A DNA stretch of 64,000 bases from Akebia trifoliata (GCA_017979445.1 CM030706.1:4815595-4879594); one strand, 5' to 3'. Shown: positions 33,716-46,900, counted from the stretch's first letter. Program-made: numbers and translations. The notes: generated by a model from the sequence alone, not told the origin.

Positions 33716-35995
33716 AACACATCATAAAACCATGTAACACTATGAACAGATCTAGAACTATATTCAAGATTGATTGAAGGATGTTTTACCAAGTGGGAAA
33801 TTATCAAAAAAATAAATAAAGAAAATTTGTGAAATTCCCATTCCAATGCATTATTCATCTTAATTTTGAAAAAGGCAAATTATCATTTTTGGAATTATAA
33901 TTTTTAGGGAAAAAACTATTTTTAAATACCCTTTAGTGTTTGTTTAAACAACACATTTTTGTAAGGGTATTGTTGTAATTTAGCTTAAATTTTCTTGTTT
34001 AGTAAAAAAATTTAATTCCAAAAAGAGTACTTTATCGAATTAAACTTAGTAATACACTGAAATGGAAATTGTCACGACGCATTTTGGTAAATCAACCTAA
34101 ACAATAACCTTACATGAAAGTTCATCTTATTATTGCGTAGAGCTCTTCAGTTGGAGTACCTTGATCTCTTTCTTATACATTGGCCAATAAGTACTACAAC
34201 ACCAGAGAAGTATACGTTTCCAATACCGAAGGACACGCTCATTCAACTGGATTTCGAATCTGTATGGGCATCGATGGAAGAGTGCCAGAGGCTCGGCCTT
34301 ACAAAATCAATTGGTGTTTCCAACTTTTCTTGCAAAAAGCTCGAAACTTTACTCACCAAAGCAAAGATCCCTCCTGCAGTGGTTCAAGTAAGCCACTTTC
34401 CACTTGAGTATCTCAAATTTTATTTTGGATGTTTTACCAAAATGGTAGAGCAAGATTGATAAAATTACTATGCAAGTCAGGTTTTCAAAATATTTATCAA
34501 AATGGTAAGATTTCTCAAGTTGTTTCTTTATTTATTTTATACGCTCTTATAAGTAGAGAGATTTTGTTGGCACACAAACTTTTACTTCACCAATCCTTCT
34601 GATATTAGATAGTTGTTTCATGAGTGAATCTCCATTTCATGTGCTAAATATGACCAAATTTCGATTTTGGCATACTGTTCGTTTTAATTCCCAAAACATG
34701 TTTTTACAGTGAATTCGTTGCTTTTATAATTTACAAATTTGTTGATAAAATACCATCGATTTTGCCTTATCAACGATCGTGCTGGTAATTTATCTACGAA
34801 TTTGTTGATTATAAAAGTGACGAATTCACTGGAAAAGCATGTTTTGGAAATAAAATAAACATTGTATTGAAATCAAAATTTAGACATAAATCGCGCACAT
34901 TTGAGGAAAAATCCCTTGTTTCATTAGATTATTGTATTATAAATAAATATTCGCGTGTTAATAGAAAATACATGTAAATCACTTTATTTTTTGTGGAAAA
35001 AACATGGAAGAGATCCTAGAATAGGACAGTACCAATCAGGAGAGTGAGCGGAATTCTTTTGATCTTTATGATAGGGTTGATTTCACATATTGTAGATATT
35101 TTAGAAATTACAAACAAAACCTTAGTCATTTTTTTTGCTCTCTTATAACAAAGCTATAAATGGAAATTAACCATAATTTTGTTTAAATTAGTTTTTAACC
35201 AAATTGACTAAAAACCCATTTTGGTAAATATTTTGAAGACCCAATTGGCAAGGTAATTTACATATCTATACCATTTTGGTAAATTTCTCTTATTTTCTAC
35301 TATGACATGGTTGGTGATGATTGTAAGATAATTTATTTTTGAAGGTGGAGATGAGCCCACTTTGGCAACAAAATAAATTGAGGGACTTTTGTAAGGACAA
35401 AGGTATCACTGTTGTTGCTTACTCACCTTTGGGAGCCAAAGGATCCCTTTGGGGCACCAATCGAATTATGGAATGTGTAGTGCTCAAAGAGATTGCCATA
35501 GCTAAAGGAAAGACTCATGCTCAGGTTCTAATATTTATTCTCTAAATCCTCTATTTTATTTGAATTTTTTCTTTCAAAGATGATAACTAATAGAGAGAAT
35601 TACCAAAATGGCACTATTAAATTGAAAAATGACCCCAAAAAAGCACATTATTCATTTTTATTCCAAAAACAGTAAATTACAATTTTTGGAATTAATTTTT
35701 GGGATAGGAAAATCCTTGGCAGAATTATGTTGATTTGATAACTAGGGCTTAAAACGGGTCGGATATGAGTATGTCCATATTTCTATCTGAATTTTTTTTA
35801 ATGAAAAAGTGATCTTACTTTATAAAACAGTGGTTTTTCTTTTTCACTTTAACGAAAATATTTTAATTTCAAAAATGGCAAATTATGAATTTTGGAACTA
35901 AAATGAACATTGTGCCATTTTGAATTTTGAATTTTGAATTTTGAATTTTTTTTTTCATTTTTCAACGCCTGTTATGGTAAATCACCCTATAAAAC

Positions 35996-36033
<38 letters not shown>

Positions 36034-36413
36034 GAGGAATGCTAGTTGTGCTCGTGCCAGTAGACATGTATGCGACAACTGACAAAGATGGTGTGTCAAT
36101 TATTTCAACTATTCATACGAGTATCGCTAGCGTTCCTTGATATTTGAATCGAACGTCGTACAAGACTTATGAGTTGGAATTGATATAGATTTGTCTACGA
36201 TGGGTATATGAGCAACGGGTGGGTATGTTGGTGAAGAGCTTCAACGAGGAACGGATGAAGGAAAATCTAGAGATATTCGATTGGGAATTAAGCGAAGAGG
36301 AGTCTAAAAAGATTAGTGAGATCCCGCAGTCTAGAGGACTTACTGCTGATTTTTTCATCTCGGCTGATGGACCCTTCAAGTCTAAAGAGGAGCTCTGGGA
36401 TGGAGAGATTTGA
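33361..36413 (+). CDS. Aldo-keto reductase, AKR4 type, copy 3
   Basis: An intact tandem paralogue of the copy at 14692-21140. Four exons (33361-33671, 34141-34387, 35345-35524, 36189-36413) give 320 aa and all phases join. The tetrad is Asp49 (YRHFDT), Tyr54 (VYMTE), Lys84 (ITSKLW) and His117 (FLIHWP). [30 protein letters not shown] and [11 protein letters not shown] are present, ending ELWDGEI. Compared with copy 1, exon 2 has one extra codon in the loop after IHWP (ISTTTPEKY), a region that in AKR enzymes borders the substrate pocket. Gly of the usual YEQG motif is Arg here (YEQR). Introns are short (470, 957 and 664 bp) because the large MITE clusters are missing, so this copy probably keeps a structure closer to the ancestor. 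The reaction is NADPH-dependent carbonyl reduction by family. The substrate is unknown. Confidence 0.93.
34615..34925. mobile_element. Foldback element, family J, in AKR copy 3 intron 2
   Basis: It has 'gttcgttttaattcccaaaa' on the left and 'gttttggaaataaaataaac' on the right, with 'agtgacgaattc' and 'gtgaattcgttgc' mirrored inside. It is related to 30568-30900. The boundaries are approximate. Confidence 0.45.
36000..36031. repeat. (TA)n microsatellite in AKR copy 3 intron 3
   Basis: About 16 TA units. Unlike the TA tracts in copies 1 and 2 it holds no family F element, so it is an unoccupied site of the same kind. Confidence 0.9.
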
Positions 36414-37845
36414 TCTTAAATGGTAGCTAAGAGCCTTAAACATGCATTTCTTCTCAATGATTCACTATTTGTTTTAGCATCTTTTCTATCATATCCTCTT
36501 ATCCAACTCTAAAAATGTCTGTGCTAGAGATGTAATGTGGACTTGAATTTCAATGCACATTTAAATAAAATAAGGTGAAAATATATAAAAGGTATAAACT
36601 TTATAGCAATTTTATGTAATCGGATACGATTTTAAAACATTTGTAAATGACTAAAATTCATCTGCAAAAAAAAAAAAAAAAGGTAAAAAATTTATTAAGA
36701 GACTATAATTGTATATAAATATCCATTTTCAGATTATGAAAGATTGACCTTTTTTGCATGAGGGTATAAAGGTAATTTTACTTTTGAAGCTGTACATAGA
36801 TTCTAAAGATTCACAAAAATAATTGGACAAAATCGGATAAGTTTAAGTTATTACATAAATAAATGGATTTCACATTTACATAGTTGAGATTTTGAGTTAA
36901 CATACAAGTTCACTTTCATAAGTCTAAGGATTCCAAACCCAGAAGGGGTGGATCAATGACAATTTCGGATCCAATAAGTGGTAAGAGTCCTTAAGTTGTG
37001 AGTTTGATACCCAATATGAGCAATATTTCCTTTGGGCCACCCACGAGGGTGCACCCTTACTTACCCAGCCAATGCATGTGGTGTGTGGGCATTGCCCGTG
37101 CATGGGGGAGGGATCGAGATGCCTTGGCTCCGGCCTGGCTCTTTGTCCTTAGATGCCTTTGGTCTTCAATTTATAACAAAATAAAAAACCCCACCCCTTA
37201 ATATTGTAAAATCAATTATTTACGGTGAATTGCTTTTAATGCCTTTTTTGAAAATCAATGATTTTCTATCCGATCTTCTACTTCAAAAACCAGATATTGT
37301 TCTCATTCTCAAGGTTTGAAGATTGAAATAGATTGAATCTTAAGATTGAACAGGATGGTAATTAATATTTTTGACATTTGAAGTTGATTAATCTCTAGGT
37401 TAATCACTTTTAACCAATAGGTTGAAAATGGCTTGTCGTGGGAAGAAAAATCAAGATTTTCTACAATTTGAAAGTGAGGGCATTTAGATAATTTTTCATC
37501 AGTCTATTAGAGAAGATCGAGGTCAAAGGAAACATATCATCATTTTGAAACAAATATTAGGTTACTCAAATATTCACTAAAATGTGGAAGAGAGATGATT
37601 CAAACAATTTTAGATGTTTCTAACAATTTAAGTATTTATTATCTGAATAGAAATATGATCACCTTATTTGCTTTATTAATAAATAATTATAAACCTAGTT
37701 AAACGATTTTGCTCACGGGAGACGAGATGATTCAAACAAGTTAACTCTATATCAATGCAGATGAGATGAGACAAAATACAGGATTTTAAAACCATAACAC
37801 GAGCATAATCTCTAAAAAAAAGTTGACTAATGATGTTTAGATACG

Positions 37846-38605
37846 CTCTAGAGCATAGTTAGTAATTCTTCAAATAATTTGTGAATTATATACAAAAGAA
37901 AAATAACGATTAAAGCTTCAATCCAATTTAACTCCTTCTGAAAAATTCTCAAAATTTTGAATTTTTTCGAATTATTCATGATTTATTCTTTTCTTGAATT
38001 AAACAAATCAAAAATACTTTATATGAAGAGAGTTAAAAAAAAATACTATTCTCAATATCGCATGATTATATTTTTATTATTCTCAATTAACACTTAAAGG
38101 TTTCATCATTAGATAATCACTTACCACTGTTTGTTACTAAATTTAACGATTATCGATTAACAATTAGTTTTTTTTTTCATATACTTCTCTTTCCTATCAA
38201 TATATTTTTCGAACATGAATCCCGATAACTCCATTAAGTAAGACAGTATGTGTTTTGCCTTAAGAAGATTTGTGTTAATAGTATCATCAACTTCTCTTAA
38301 AAAAAATGATCATTATGTTCTTAGTTTTTAAATTTGTTTCATATATGCTATTTAGAATAAAAATTAGAATGCCAATGAATATGTATAAAAACATCTAGTG
38401 CTACTGATTGTAATAAGGCTTATTTGAAAGTTTTTTGGAATGTTGAACTTGGATTATACTTGAACCATTCTGGTATCACATTTTTGCTATTTTTTGGGAA
38501 ATTTTAATGAATTGTTAATGTATATTACAAATCGTGCTCAAATTAATCTTGTAACGATTTTTTGCCATACACCGAATGGCTAACTATGCTCCAGAGAGTA
38601 CTTCT
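37846..38605. mobile_element. Possible large MITE with matching ends
   Basis: 'ctctagagcatagttagtaa' at the left is nearly complementary to 'atggctaactatgctccaga' at the right, about 750 bp away. The interior is AT-rich without a frame. No target duplication was found, so the call rests on the ends alone. Confidence 0.4.
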
Positions 38606-38699
38606 AGCTCTAACAAAAAAATTTAGAAGTAATTAAATGTGCATTTTGGATTAGTTGACAAGTTGCGTATTTTAGTTTTGAATTTAAAAGAATCGTGCT

Positions 38700-38869
38700 G
38701 GAGTGACTTTAAATTCACATTGATTCAGACTTTTTTGATGTGGAGTTGCGTATAGAACCATAAATGCTTTCACTCGTATCTCGCTGAAAATCATCTATGG
38801 TTCCTTTCACACTTCCGTATCAACAAAGTGTGAATCAATGTGAATTTTAAAGTCACTCCAATATTATTC
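38700..38869. mobile_element. MITE, family D copy 2, perfect 9-bp target duplication
   Basis: A 170-bp element with termini gaatcgtgctggagtgactt and the complement of 'aaagtcactccaatattattc'. It is flanked by identical aatttaaaa at 38691-38699 and 38870-38878. The interior holds the mirrored pair 'gaaccataaatgctttcac' and 'gaaaatcatctatggttcc'. Confidence 0.85.
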
Positions 38870-38929
38870 AATTTAAAATCTTTCCCTCATTGTTTTTATG
38901 ATTAGTTGAGGGAAAATGTTGAAGTGACA

Positions 38930-39093
38930 TTAAACTTCACATTGTTTCACACATTGCTGGTGTGGATGAGTGTACAAAATCGTAGATGTTTTTCATTGAG
39001 ATACAAGTGAAAACATTTATGGTTATGTGTGCACCTCCACATTAGCAATGCGTGAAACGATGTCAATTTTAAGGTCACTCCAACACGACTCTT
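38930..39093. mobile_element. MITE, family D copy 3
   Basis: The arms 'atgttgaagtgacattaaac' and the complement of 'ttaaggtcactccaacacga' enclose a core with 'gtagatgtttttcattgaga' and 'gaaaacatttatggtta'. It lies only 60 bp from copy 2. The boundaries are approximate. Confidence 0.65.
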
Positions 39094-39250
39094 ACTTAAG
39101 ATACACCTCTTCTTGCTTTCAAATTAATAATGACATGTCACCCTTGACCTTTGGTCTTCTCTTATATACTAATGGAAAATTGATATCAATATTCACATCA
39201 TCATCATCATCAAGATTAGTTTTGGGAAAAAAGTCAAAGATTTTTTGATT

Positions 39251-39356
39251 AAGTTGCTATTGGCACCTCAACTTTTTTACTTATTTCACTCAAATTAAAT
39301 GTAAAGAAAATAAGTGAATAGTCGAGAATAAGTAAGAGTTGCGATACCAATAGAAG
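39251..39356. mobile_element. Short MITE, family G
   Basis: The arms 'aagttgctattggcacctca' and the complement of 'gagttgcgataccaatagaa' enclose an AT-rich unit of about 106 bp. A poly-C run follows at 39363-39377. Confidence 0.5.
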
Positions 39357-40344
39357 CCCAGACCCCCCCCCCCCCCCTCTGTTTTTTTGTTTTTTGTTTT
39401 TTTAGATTACTAGATTTTGGGTTTAGGGTTTATATGAACCTAATCACAATTTTAAACAACTACATAAACTATTTAAACGAGTGTTATAATATTTTGTAGT
39501 GTTGAGATTATGATTTGAGTCATACCTTTGTAATATTTGAAGAGTAGGTATGATAAATAACTTAAGAGATTGGGAGTAATAAATAAAATTTGAGGTGTCA
39601 ATAGTAGCTCTAAAAATAGGAAACCGTGCTTCTCAAATTTGCTATATTGATGGAGTAGGAAAGTAGGAATCTAAAGGGGTTGTTTAATACTGCTTTTAAA
39701 TGCGGTTTTTACTGTATTTAAGTTGAAAATTTAAGTTCGCATCTGCAATCACTATTTGATAGAAAAAAGTTGCGTAAAATACCTGTTATTTTTTTAATGC
39801 AAATATGAGAAGCTCGACAGACCATGATTTTTAAACTCGTCCGAAACTGAGACGTATCGTCCGAGTTAACTCGGTATCAGCACTAAATGAGATCAACTCA
39901 TAAAGTATTTTGAGACGATCGCATATCGTGAGATAAGCGAGTCGTATTGGACGATATTTTCTAATATTTCAGGCGATGCAAGCAAGACAACGCAGAAAAT
40001 AATTAACTCACGACTTAAATGGGATGTATCGGACGAGATATTCAAAATCTCATCCGAGTTAATCGAGATAAATGAGTTAAAGTCTCAACTCTCCATTCTT
40101 TCACCCTCAAATCATTTTTTTTTTAATTTTATATTTTTTCTGGTTCATTTTTAATAGGGATCATTTGTAAAATTTTCAAAATTTTTAAATGATTAAAAAT
40201 CATTGTCTCAATGTCACAAAACGAGACGAGACAGATCGTCTGAGTCAACTCGGTATCGGATCTGAACGAGACGAGACGCGATACCGAGTTTAAAAAACAT
40301 GCGACAGACCCTTTTTTTTTTTTTTGGGAGAAGCAAACACCGAA

Positions 40345-40512
40345 TAACGGTTGAGGCGAAAAGACGTAAATACCCCCCATCTTCTCTCTCGACGAAACCC
40401 TGACTCTCTCGCACAGCTCTCTCACACAGCACACTCTCTCTCTCTCTCGCTCTCTCTTCTGCTCTTCTTCTCTTCTTCTCTTCGCTGTCGACAAAAGCTC
40501 GAACACGCACAG

Positions 40513-40543
<31 letters not shown>

Positions 40544-40735
40544 TCTCGACACAGGTCCCTCTCCTCTTCTCGACAGCACCTCACATAGCACGCAGCTGTT
40601 CTCGGCAGAGGCTCACACAGCACGCCCAACGGTAGCCGATCTCGACACCAGCTTCTCCTCTCTCGACAGAGCCTCACACAGCACACCTGCGGCGATCGTT
40701 CAGGTATCCTCTCTCTCTCTCTCTCTCTTTCCCCT
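40345..40735. other. CT-rich leader-like stretch
   Basis: Long (CT)n runs alternate with repeated words 'ctcgaca' and 'cacacagcac'. The stretch ends near 'gatcgttcag|gtatcc', which looks like an exon end with a GT donor. The composition recalls a pyrimidine-rich plant 5' leader, but no downstream coding exon is found. It may be the relic of a gene or transposon leader. The Arg-Glu-rich frames on the minus strand are low-complexity artefacts. Confidence 0.35.
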
Positions 40736-40849
40736 CAACCTTAGCCAAAGAAACCCTTGATTTTCATCTTCAAAATCAAAGGTTTTGATTGAGGTTTGTT
40801 ATAAATTTCAATATTTTTTTCATCGTCAAAATCAAGGGTTTTGGTTGAC

Positions 40850-41545
40850 TGATAATCGAATGTTATGGGTATTCAATAGTGTAATTTATAAATTTATAAT
40901 TGTTTTTTTTTTTTTAATTGAATCCAACGTTATCATGTATTCGATGATCTAATTTATAAATTTATATAAATTTTTTTATTATAAATTGAATCGAATGTTA
41001 TCTTGTATTCGATAATCTAATTTATACTTTTATAAAATTAAAAAAAAAAATTATAAATTGAATCGAATGTTATCGGGTATTCAACAATCTATTTTATAAA
41101 TTTATAATTTTTTTTTTATAAATCGAATATTATCGGGTATCCGATAATCTAATTTATAAATTTATAATTTTTATTTTACAAATCGAATCGAATATTATCG
41201 GGTATTCAATAATCTAATCGAATACCCGATATTTTAATGTAGTTTATAATATCTGTTGGATTTCAAATTCGAATTAGAAAAAACAAAATCAAAATCCTAA
41301 TGTAGCTTGAATCAAATCGAATATTATCGGGTATTCGATAATCTAATCGAATACTCGATATTTTGATGTAGTTTGTAATATCTGTTGGATTTCAAATTCT
41401 AATTGGAAAAAATAAAATCGAAAACCTAATGTAGCTTGAATCAAATCAAATCAAATATTATCGGGTATTCGATAATCTATTCGAATATCCGATATTTTGA
41501 TGTAGTTTGTAATATCTGTTGGATTTCAAATTTTAATGATAATGT
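40850..41545. repeat. AT-rich imperfect tandem array with 'tatcgggtattcgata' word
   Basis: At least eight units contain the partly palindromic word 'tatcgggtattcgataatct', or versions of it, separated by T-rich spacers of 40-110 bp. From 41220 the unit enlarges to about 130 bp and includes 'gtagtttgtaatatctgttg' and 'gatttcaaattc', repeated three times (near 41235, 41360 and 41505). Confidence 0.7.
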
Positions 41546-43500
41546 TACTCAAGGTAAAGTGACGGAAGCAAGTAAGAAGAATGAAAACTATATCTTGTAT
41601 GCATTTGTTGGATGTATATTTTTCATATTTTTATTTATTTCAGTTTTACTTATTATATTAGTTATGGTTATTATGTTTAAATAATGTCGGAATATAAATG
41701 AGATATTATGTGAATGTGTTATCTATATATGATGTAATGTGGATGTTGGATTGCGTATTATGCAGGTATTTTGTTTATCAGGAAAATTTCATATGTTAAT
41801 TTTTAAAAGGAGATGTTACCGAAATTTCTATAGAATTATAAAAAATTTATAATTTTTTATAGAATTATAAACTTTTTAAAATTAAAATAATAATTTTTAT
41901 AATTTTTTAATATATATTTAGTGTAATTATATATTAATAATGGTATTTTGGTCATTTTTTTGCATTCTGGGTGCATTATCAACATTAATTATGCATGTAT
42001 TTTGTTTATTAGAAAATTTTCTTATGTCCATTTTTAAGAGGAAATGTTGCCAAAATTTCTACAGAATTACTGTCTGATTTTGTAGATTTTCTTTACTTTC
42101 TGACTAATGTGCACTAGTTGTTTGTAAAAATTCCTAAGAGGATCACATCCATCCACAACTGTTGATTCCAATTACAACTTGTGCAAGTTCATTTAATCTA
42201 ACCTCGTAATCTTACTTCTTTTCCAAGAATATATGGCACCTATGGTTTTATTTTAGTTTATAATCATTTTTTAGTGATTTTGGATGAAATAAAATCAGTC
42301 GAGGTTTTTCTGTTGGAACCCAATAAACAATCTAAGGTGGTCCCTACCTATTTGCATCAATTCAACTCCATCATTGAATCTTGTAGTTATACCTTGGATT
42401 GAGTGCTAGAAACCTACTTGTGGGTTTTAGGATCAATTGATAAGGATTGGATTAACCACCAATAAGAGTATTAGATAGGACCCTTGTTGGATAGGGTTTT
42501 TGTTGGATTTCAATATTAGGATTTGAATCTGATCCAATAACAATTGGATTGGGTTCTAATGGGATTAGGACATGGTGATCTAGAATTGATCTAATAGGTT
42601 ATCAAAATAGATCTGAAGTTAAGGATTCATGATTTGTGACATTGGGTTGTTGAGTTTGTTCTTAAATTTAACTGATACAAAAAAAGAAAAAAGAATTTGT
42701 TCTTGGATTGAAATTTGGGGTTCAAGTTTTTTTTTTTTTTTTTGCTCTTTTTTTTTTTTTTTTTCTTTTTCTGTTAAGGATAAACATGTTAGGAATGTGT
42801 GATGAGGATGGTTCATCTTAAGCAATTGGAATAAGAATAAATAAGGCAAAGGTTTCTAGGGTCACACATGGGATCATCCCCACGAGAGTAAACACTTCTT
42901 TCATTATCTTCCTTTATTTTCATTAAAAAGGATAACTTCAATTCTTCAACCTAGTAAGTTTGAAATTAAATCAGTATGAAGTCTGTTTGGAAGCAAAGAG
43001 TAAGGGGTGAGAGTTTGATTTGTGTTGTTTGGGACTGTGAGTATAAAAAGAAAGTTGCCTACAAGTGATATTTACATAACTTCAATTTCCAGGGGAGGTT
43101 TTGCCAAAATTTTGAGAAAATTTTACAATAGCCTGTGTTTAAATGGATATTATAATAATTTTTATGGTTCACAACTCACAAAACGTGTTCAGGATGTTAT
43201 TTAACATTAGGGGGGCAGAAAATAGTAACTGGTTGACTATAAGGTATTTTGGTATTTTTATTTTTTACTATAAGTCGGAGTAGTTCTCAAGTACCAATCT
43301 AACCTAAGAGTAATTCTGACAGTACTTCTCGGAGCTGGTTCCAAAGTGCATATCGTATCCCAAAGTACTTATCTAGCTTCTTCAAAAGTACTTCAACTCT
43401 CGCTCTTTCTCAGAGTACTTCTAGCTCCGCTATCCACATAGGCTAAGTCACTTTTGTTTTGTACTTCATACATCATTCAGAATAGTAAGTTCGAAACACA
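41546..43500. other. Gene-free spacer upstream of IPI1
   Basis: A short open stretch at 41530-41684 could encode a hydrophobic segment (residues such as FVGCIFFIFLFISVLLIILV). It has no recognisable partner exon, so I do not call it a gene. A direct duplication of about 85 bp lies at 41758-41840 and 41990-42075 (shared 'ttttaagaggaaatgttgcc'-like text). 42720-42775 is poly-T. 43300-43450 repeats 'agtacttct' words. Confidence 0.45.
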
Positions 43501-43534
43501 AAGGCCTGTCGATGTTTTCTATTAATCACCACTG

Positions 43535-43963
43535 AAATAACTCTCTCTCTCTCGCCACTTCATCACCACCAGGCACCAACATCAATTGCCTCTCTATCTC
43601 TCTCTATCTCTCCCTCCAGACTCTGTAAGTTATCCTAAAACATCTTTATATCTTCTTTTGGATGAAAATGGAGACAACATCCATGTTAAATGGAAGATTT
43701 AGTTCTTCAATTCGGTCTCACTCACACATGATTGCTAGTGCTTCTATGCGTATTAGTAAACAATTATGAGCTTAAAGACCGTTTCAATCATTCGCAAGAG
43801 CTCTATTCCAAGGTTTTTGTTGTTATTTTTTTTTTCATCTTGGAGACCTTTGCTTAGATCTAGAGTTTGGGACCTTTTTAGTGAATTAATCATATTTTTA
43901 TGCTGAATTTTTATTCTAATCTCAGTGTGTTTGTAACCTTTTTTTTTTTTTAAATATATTTAG
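43535..43963 (+). promoter_or_regulatory. IPI1 pyrimidine-rich leader and 5' UTR intron (inferred)
   Basis: A CT-rich block (43540-43618) resembles plant promoter Y-patches and leaders. 'ctct|gtaagt' at 43624/43625 looks like a donor, and a T-rich tract with 'atttag' ending at 43963 looks like the acceptor six bases before the ATG. A 5' UTR intron of about 340 bp is inferred from these sites only. Confidence 0.45.
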
Positions 43964-43968
43964 AAACT

Positions 43969-46900
43969 ATGGTACGTTCAAAGCCACCTTCAAAGAAGCA
44001 GCAAAAGCGCGGTGTAGACTTCAAAGTAACCAAATACTCGCCCCTCTCCCCCTTCCCAACATTTAAAGTTATTATAGTTTTGTTCTATTAATCAGGAACT
44101 TTTCCTCCTCATATCCATTCATGCAGAAAATTAAGCGGAAGATCGGTCGTAAGTTGCCACCCCCAAAGAATGCTACTAACACTGAAATCAAATCCAAAGG
44201 TAAGTGTTGCCAACCAATGCTGTTGTTGTAGGAATTCTTCTCTAAGCAATCATTAGTTTGTTTGCACTGTTTTTTACAATATTTGTTTAGCACTACATTA
44301 TTAAGTCTTGTGCTAGTCATTAACAATGAAAATATTGTTACATGTGATAAGGGCATAGTCACAAAAGAGAATTTTCAAAATACTCCGAATAAGGGACTAG
44401 CTAATTAAATTGGTGAATTGATGATTTATCTATTAATTGTGGAATATGATAACGTTTTTGCCCTTCACCCTCAAAAGTTTATTTTCTTCAACATTCAAAT
44501 CTCAAGAACAAGATAGGATTTATAGGGAGGTTGAAGATGATGAGTTTTGGTAAGAAATCCAAAAAACATCATTTGTATATTTCCCACATCTTCCTGATTT
44601 TTATATATAACTTTCATGAATTTATTCAAATTAACCAAATTGAAGCCCATCAAATAATTAATGAATATTAATTTTGTTAATATGGATACGAGCAGCAATT
44701 GTTCTTCCTGAACAGAGTGTGGCATCAGAGAGAGTAGGCTTAGCTGTGAGCAAAAAGGGGTTGACATTGAAAGAGCTCCTTCAGCAAACATCTCATCACA
44801 ATTCCAAAGTTCGCAAAGGTAGTATAACTTGTAAATGTTAATCTCTATCTATAGATTTTACTTCCATGATTGGCTTCTAACTTTTGTACTAGAGTAACTG
44901 GACTAAGATGCTTATATGAAATTTTCTTTCTTTGATGAAGATGCATTGATTGGTATTAAGGATTTAGCCCTTAAATATCCATCAGAATTGAGGTTACACA
45001 AGCTTGCCATAATAGAGAAGCTGCGTGAACGCATCAGTGATGATGATAAAGTTGTTCGTGAGACACTTTATCAACTTCTGAAGACAGTAATTTTCCCTGG
45101 CTCTAAAGAGGTAATTTATCAATTCTTTATTCTTTTACATAGGTACGTACCTGTTCCATAGATGGGCATGTTCTTCTGCTTTGCTTCTCTGTAACACGTT
45201 CTTATGATTCCACAATTGAGTTCGTTAATCAGTTACCACAAGATGTGCCTTCATATGCTTCTTCCTTTCATTTTCATTTGGATGGGTGCAGTTGAAGGGC
45301 TTGAATAGATGGAAAGGGGTAGAAGAGAAAAGACACGAGCATCCCCTTTTTGGGTTTAGCGGGTAAAAGAGGAAAGAAAATAAATTTGGAGGGGTATTAT
45401 TGGAATATATAAACTTGTAGGGGTGTTTTTGGAAAGGGGTAGAATAGAAAAGATAATAAATTTGGGGATATTCTTGAAAGGGGAAGAAGAGAGAAGACAA
45501 AGGAGGGACAATCGTCATCGAGATATGTTGTTTACGGGAAGTATAAAGATAGAGACAAAGGAGTGGGGTCCACCGTTGTGTTTTATTATATAGATTTTTA
45601 TAAAGGGGGACGATATCTACTGTACACCTAGGGAATGTTTCTATGTCAAAAGTTTAACAAAATTGGATTGTATATCATCCCAAACATCATTTTTCTTAAT
45701 CTTCAAAAATGAATACATTATGTGCTTCTCTTTTGTCTTAGCTAGTAATTAACTGGGTTATAGCATGTATATTTTACTTAGAATAGTTGGTTATCTCTTT
45801 TCTTTTTCAGGAAATCCCAGGGCCTTTCACTTCCTTGATAATGGCCTATATTTTTAATGCTATGACACATTTAGCTGTTGATATTCGGTTGATGGCTTTC
45901 AAATTTTTTGACCTTGTTGTCCAGCACTACCCATCTTCGTTTCTATTGTATGCTGAAAAGGTATGTTATTCATTCTCTTAATATAATGTCATTATTTATA
46001 GTGGTGGACACTCTATATATGCGATACAACTATCTACATTCTTTTCTCTGTCACCAGAGTACTTCTGTCTGTTCTCAACTTTTCATTGATTCCACCGCTC
46101 AAATAGTATTAGTTATTGCAAGTCTTTTTGGTACTCATTATGTAACATTTTCCTTTGAAATTGGGCTAGTTTTGTATATAAACCTTCTGTCAGTTGATCT
46201 CTGCGGGTGTGATTTGGGACTGAGTGTTGTTTTATTTGAAGGCATTTTGTATATTTTCTCCCATAATTCATCAATCTGTATATATATTTTTCACAATTGA
46301 ATAGCATATAATTGACTGTATAGCATGTTACTTTGATCAGCTGATCCAAATGCATACTCAGTTCTTAACTAATCTCCTGTAACCTTTGTCCAATTGCCAA
46401 GATTTGCAACTAGTTTCCTTCAAAAGTACGCTTCTTCACTTGGTTAGCGACTCTTGACAAGTTACCCACTCTAAATCATTTAATTCAGCGTGGTTTTGTT
46501 ACTCCAAACTTTCGCTATCTTTGTAACGCGAATGGTGAGTTCGTGGACCATATCATGTTGCATTGTTAGTTATCCTATTCCATTCGGTCTCATTTCCTCG
46601 GGCTCTTCAAAATCTTTCAGGCATCCCCTAATTCATTGTTATCTTCATTCCAAAGTTGGGATTCATCCATGTTCACGGGAAGAAAGAAAATCCTTTGTAG
46701 GTTCCTTCCTTTCGCTACTACCTGAGGACTGTGGTTGGAAAGGAATAGGAGAATTTTCAAAGGGGTTGCTTCTTTGGATGAAGATGTTGTTTTGAGTATT
46801 TTGGGGCTGTTGTTCTTTTGGTGCAAGTTATGCACAAAATTCAAGGGTGAATTCTTTGAAGATTTTGTTTTTCACTAGGATTCTCTTTGTTGTAACTAGT

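Larger units (their letters stand above)
36414..40340. other. Gene-free spacer after the AKR cluster
   Basis: No gene is seen. An AATAAA at 36564-36569 could end AKR copy 3 transcripts. At about 36955-37160 lies a GC-rich patch with 'gtggtaagagtcctt' and 'gagtttgatacc', faintly like boxes A and B of a tRNA-derived SINE. 39840-40300 has repeated 'gagacgagac' and 'aactcggtatc' words, some shared with 4985-5060, so it is an old dispersed repeat. Confidence 0.45.

Noticed and set aside
40129..40686. Minus-strand frame rich in Arg and Glu (185 aa)
   Set aside because: It is the complement of (CT)n runs, low complexity, without splice or family signals.
40850..41545. CRISPR-like array
   Set aside because: The repeats are imperfect, the spacers are themselves related and AT-rich, and the context is a plant nuclear genome.
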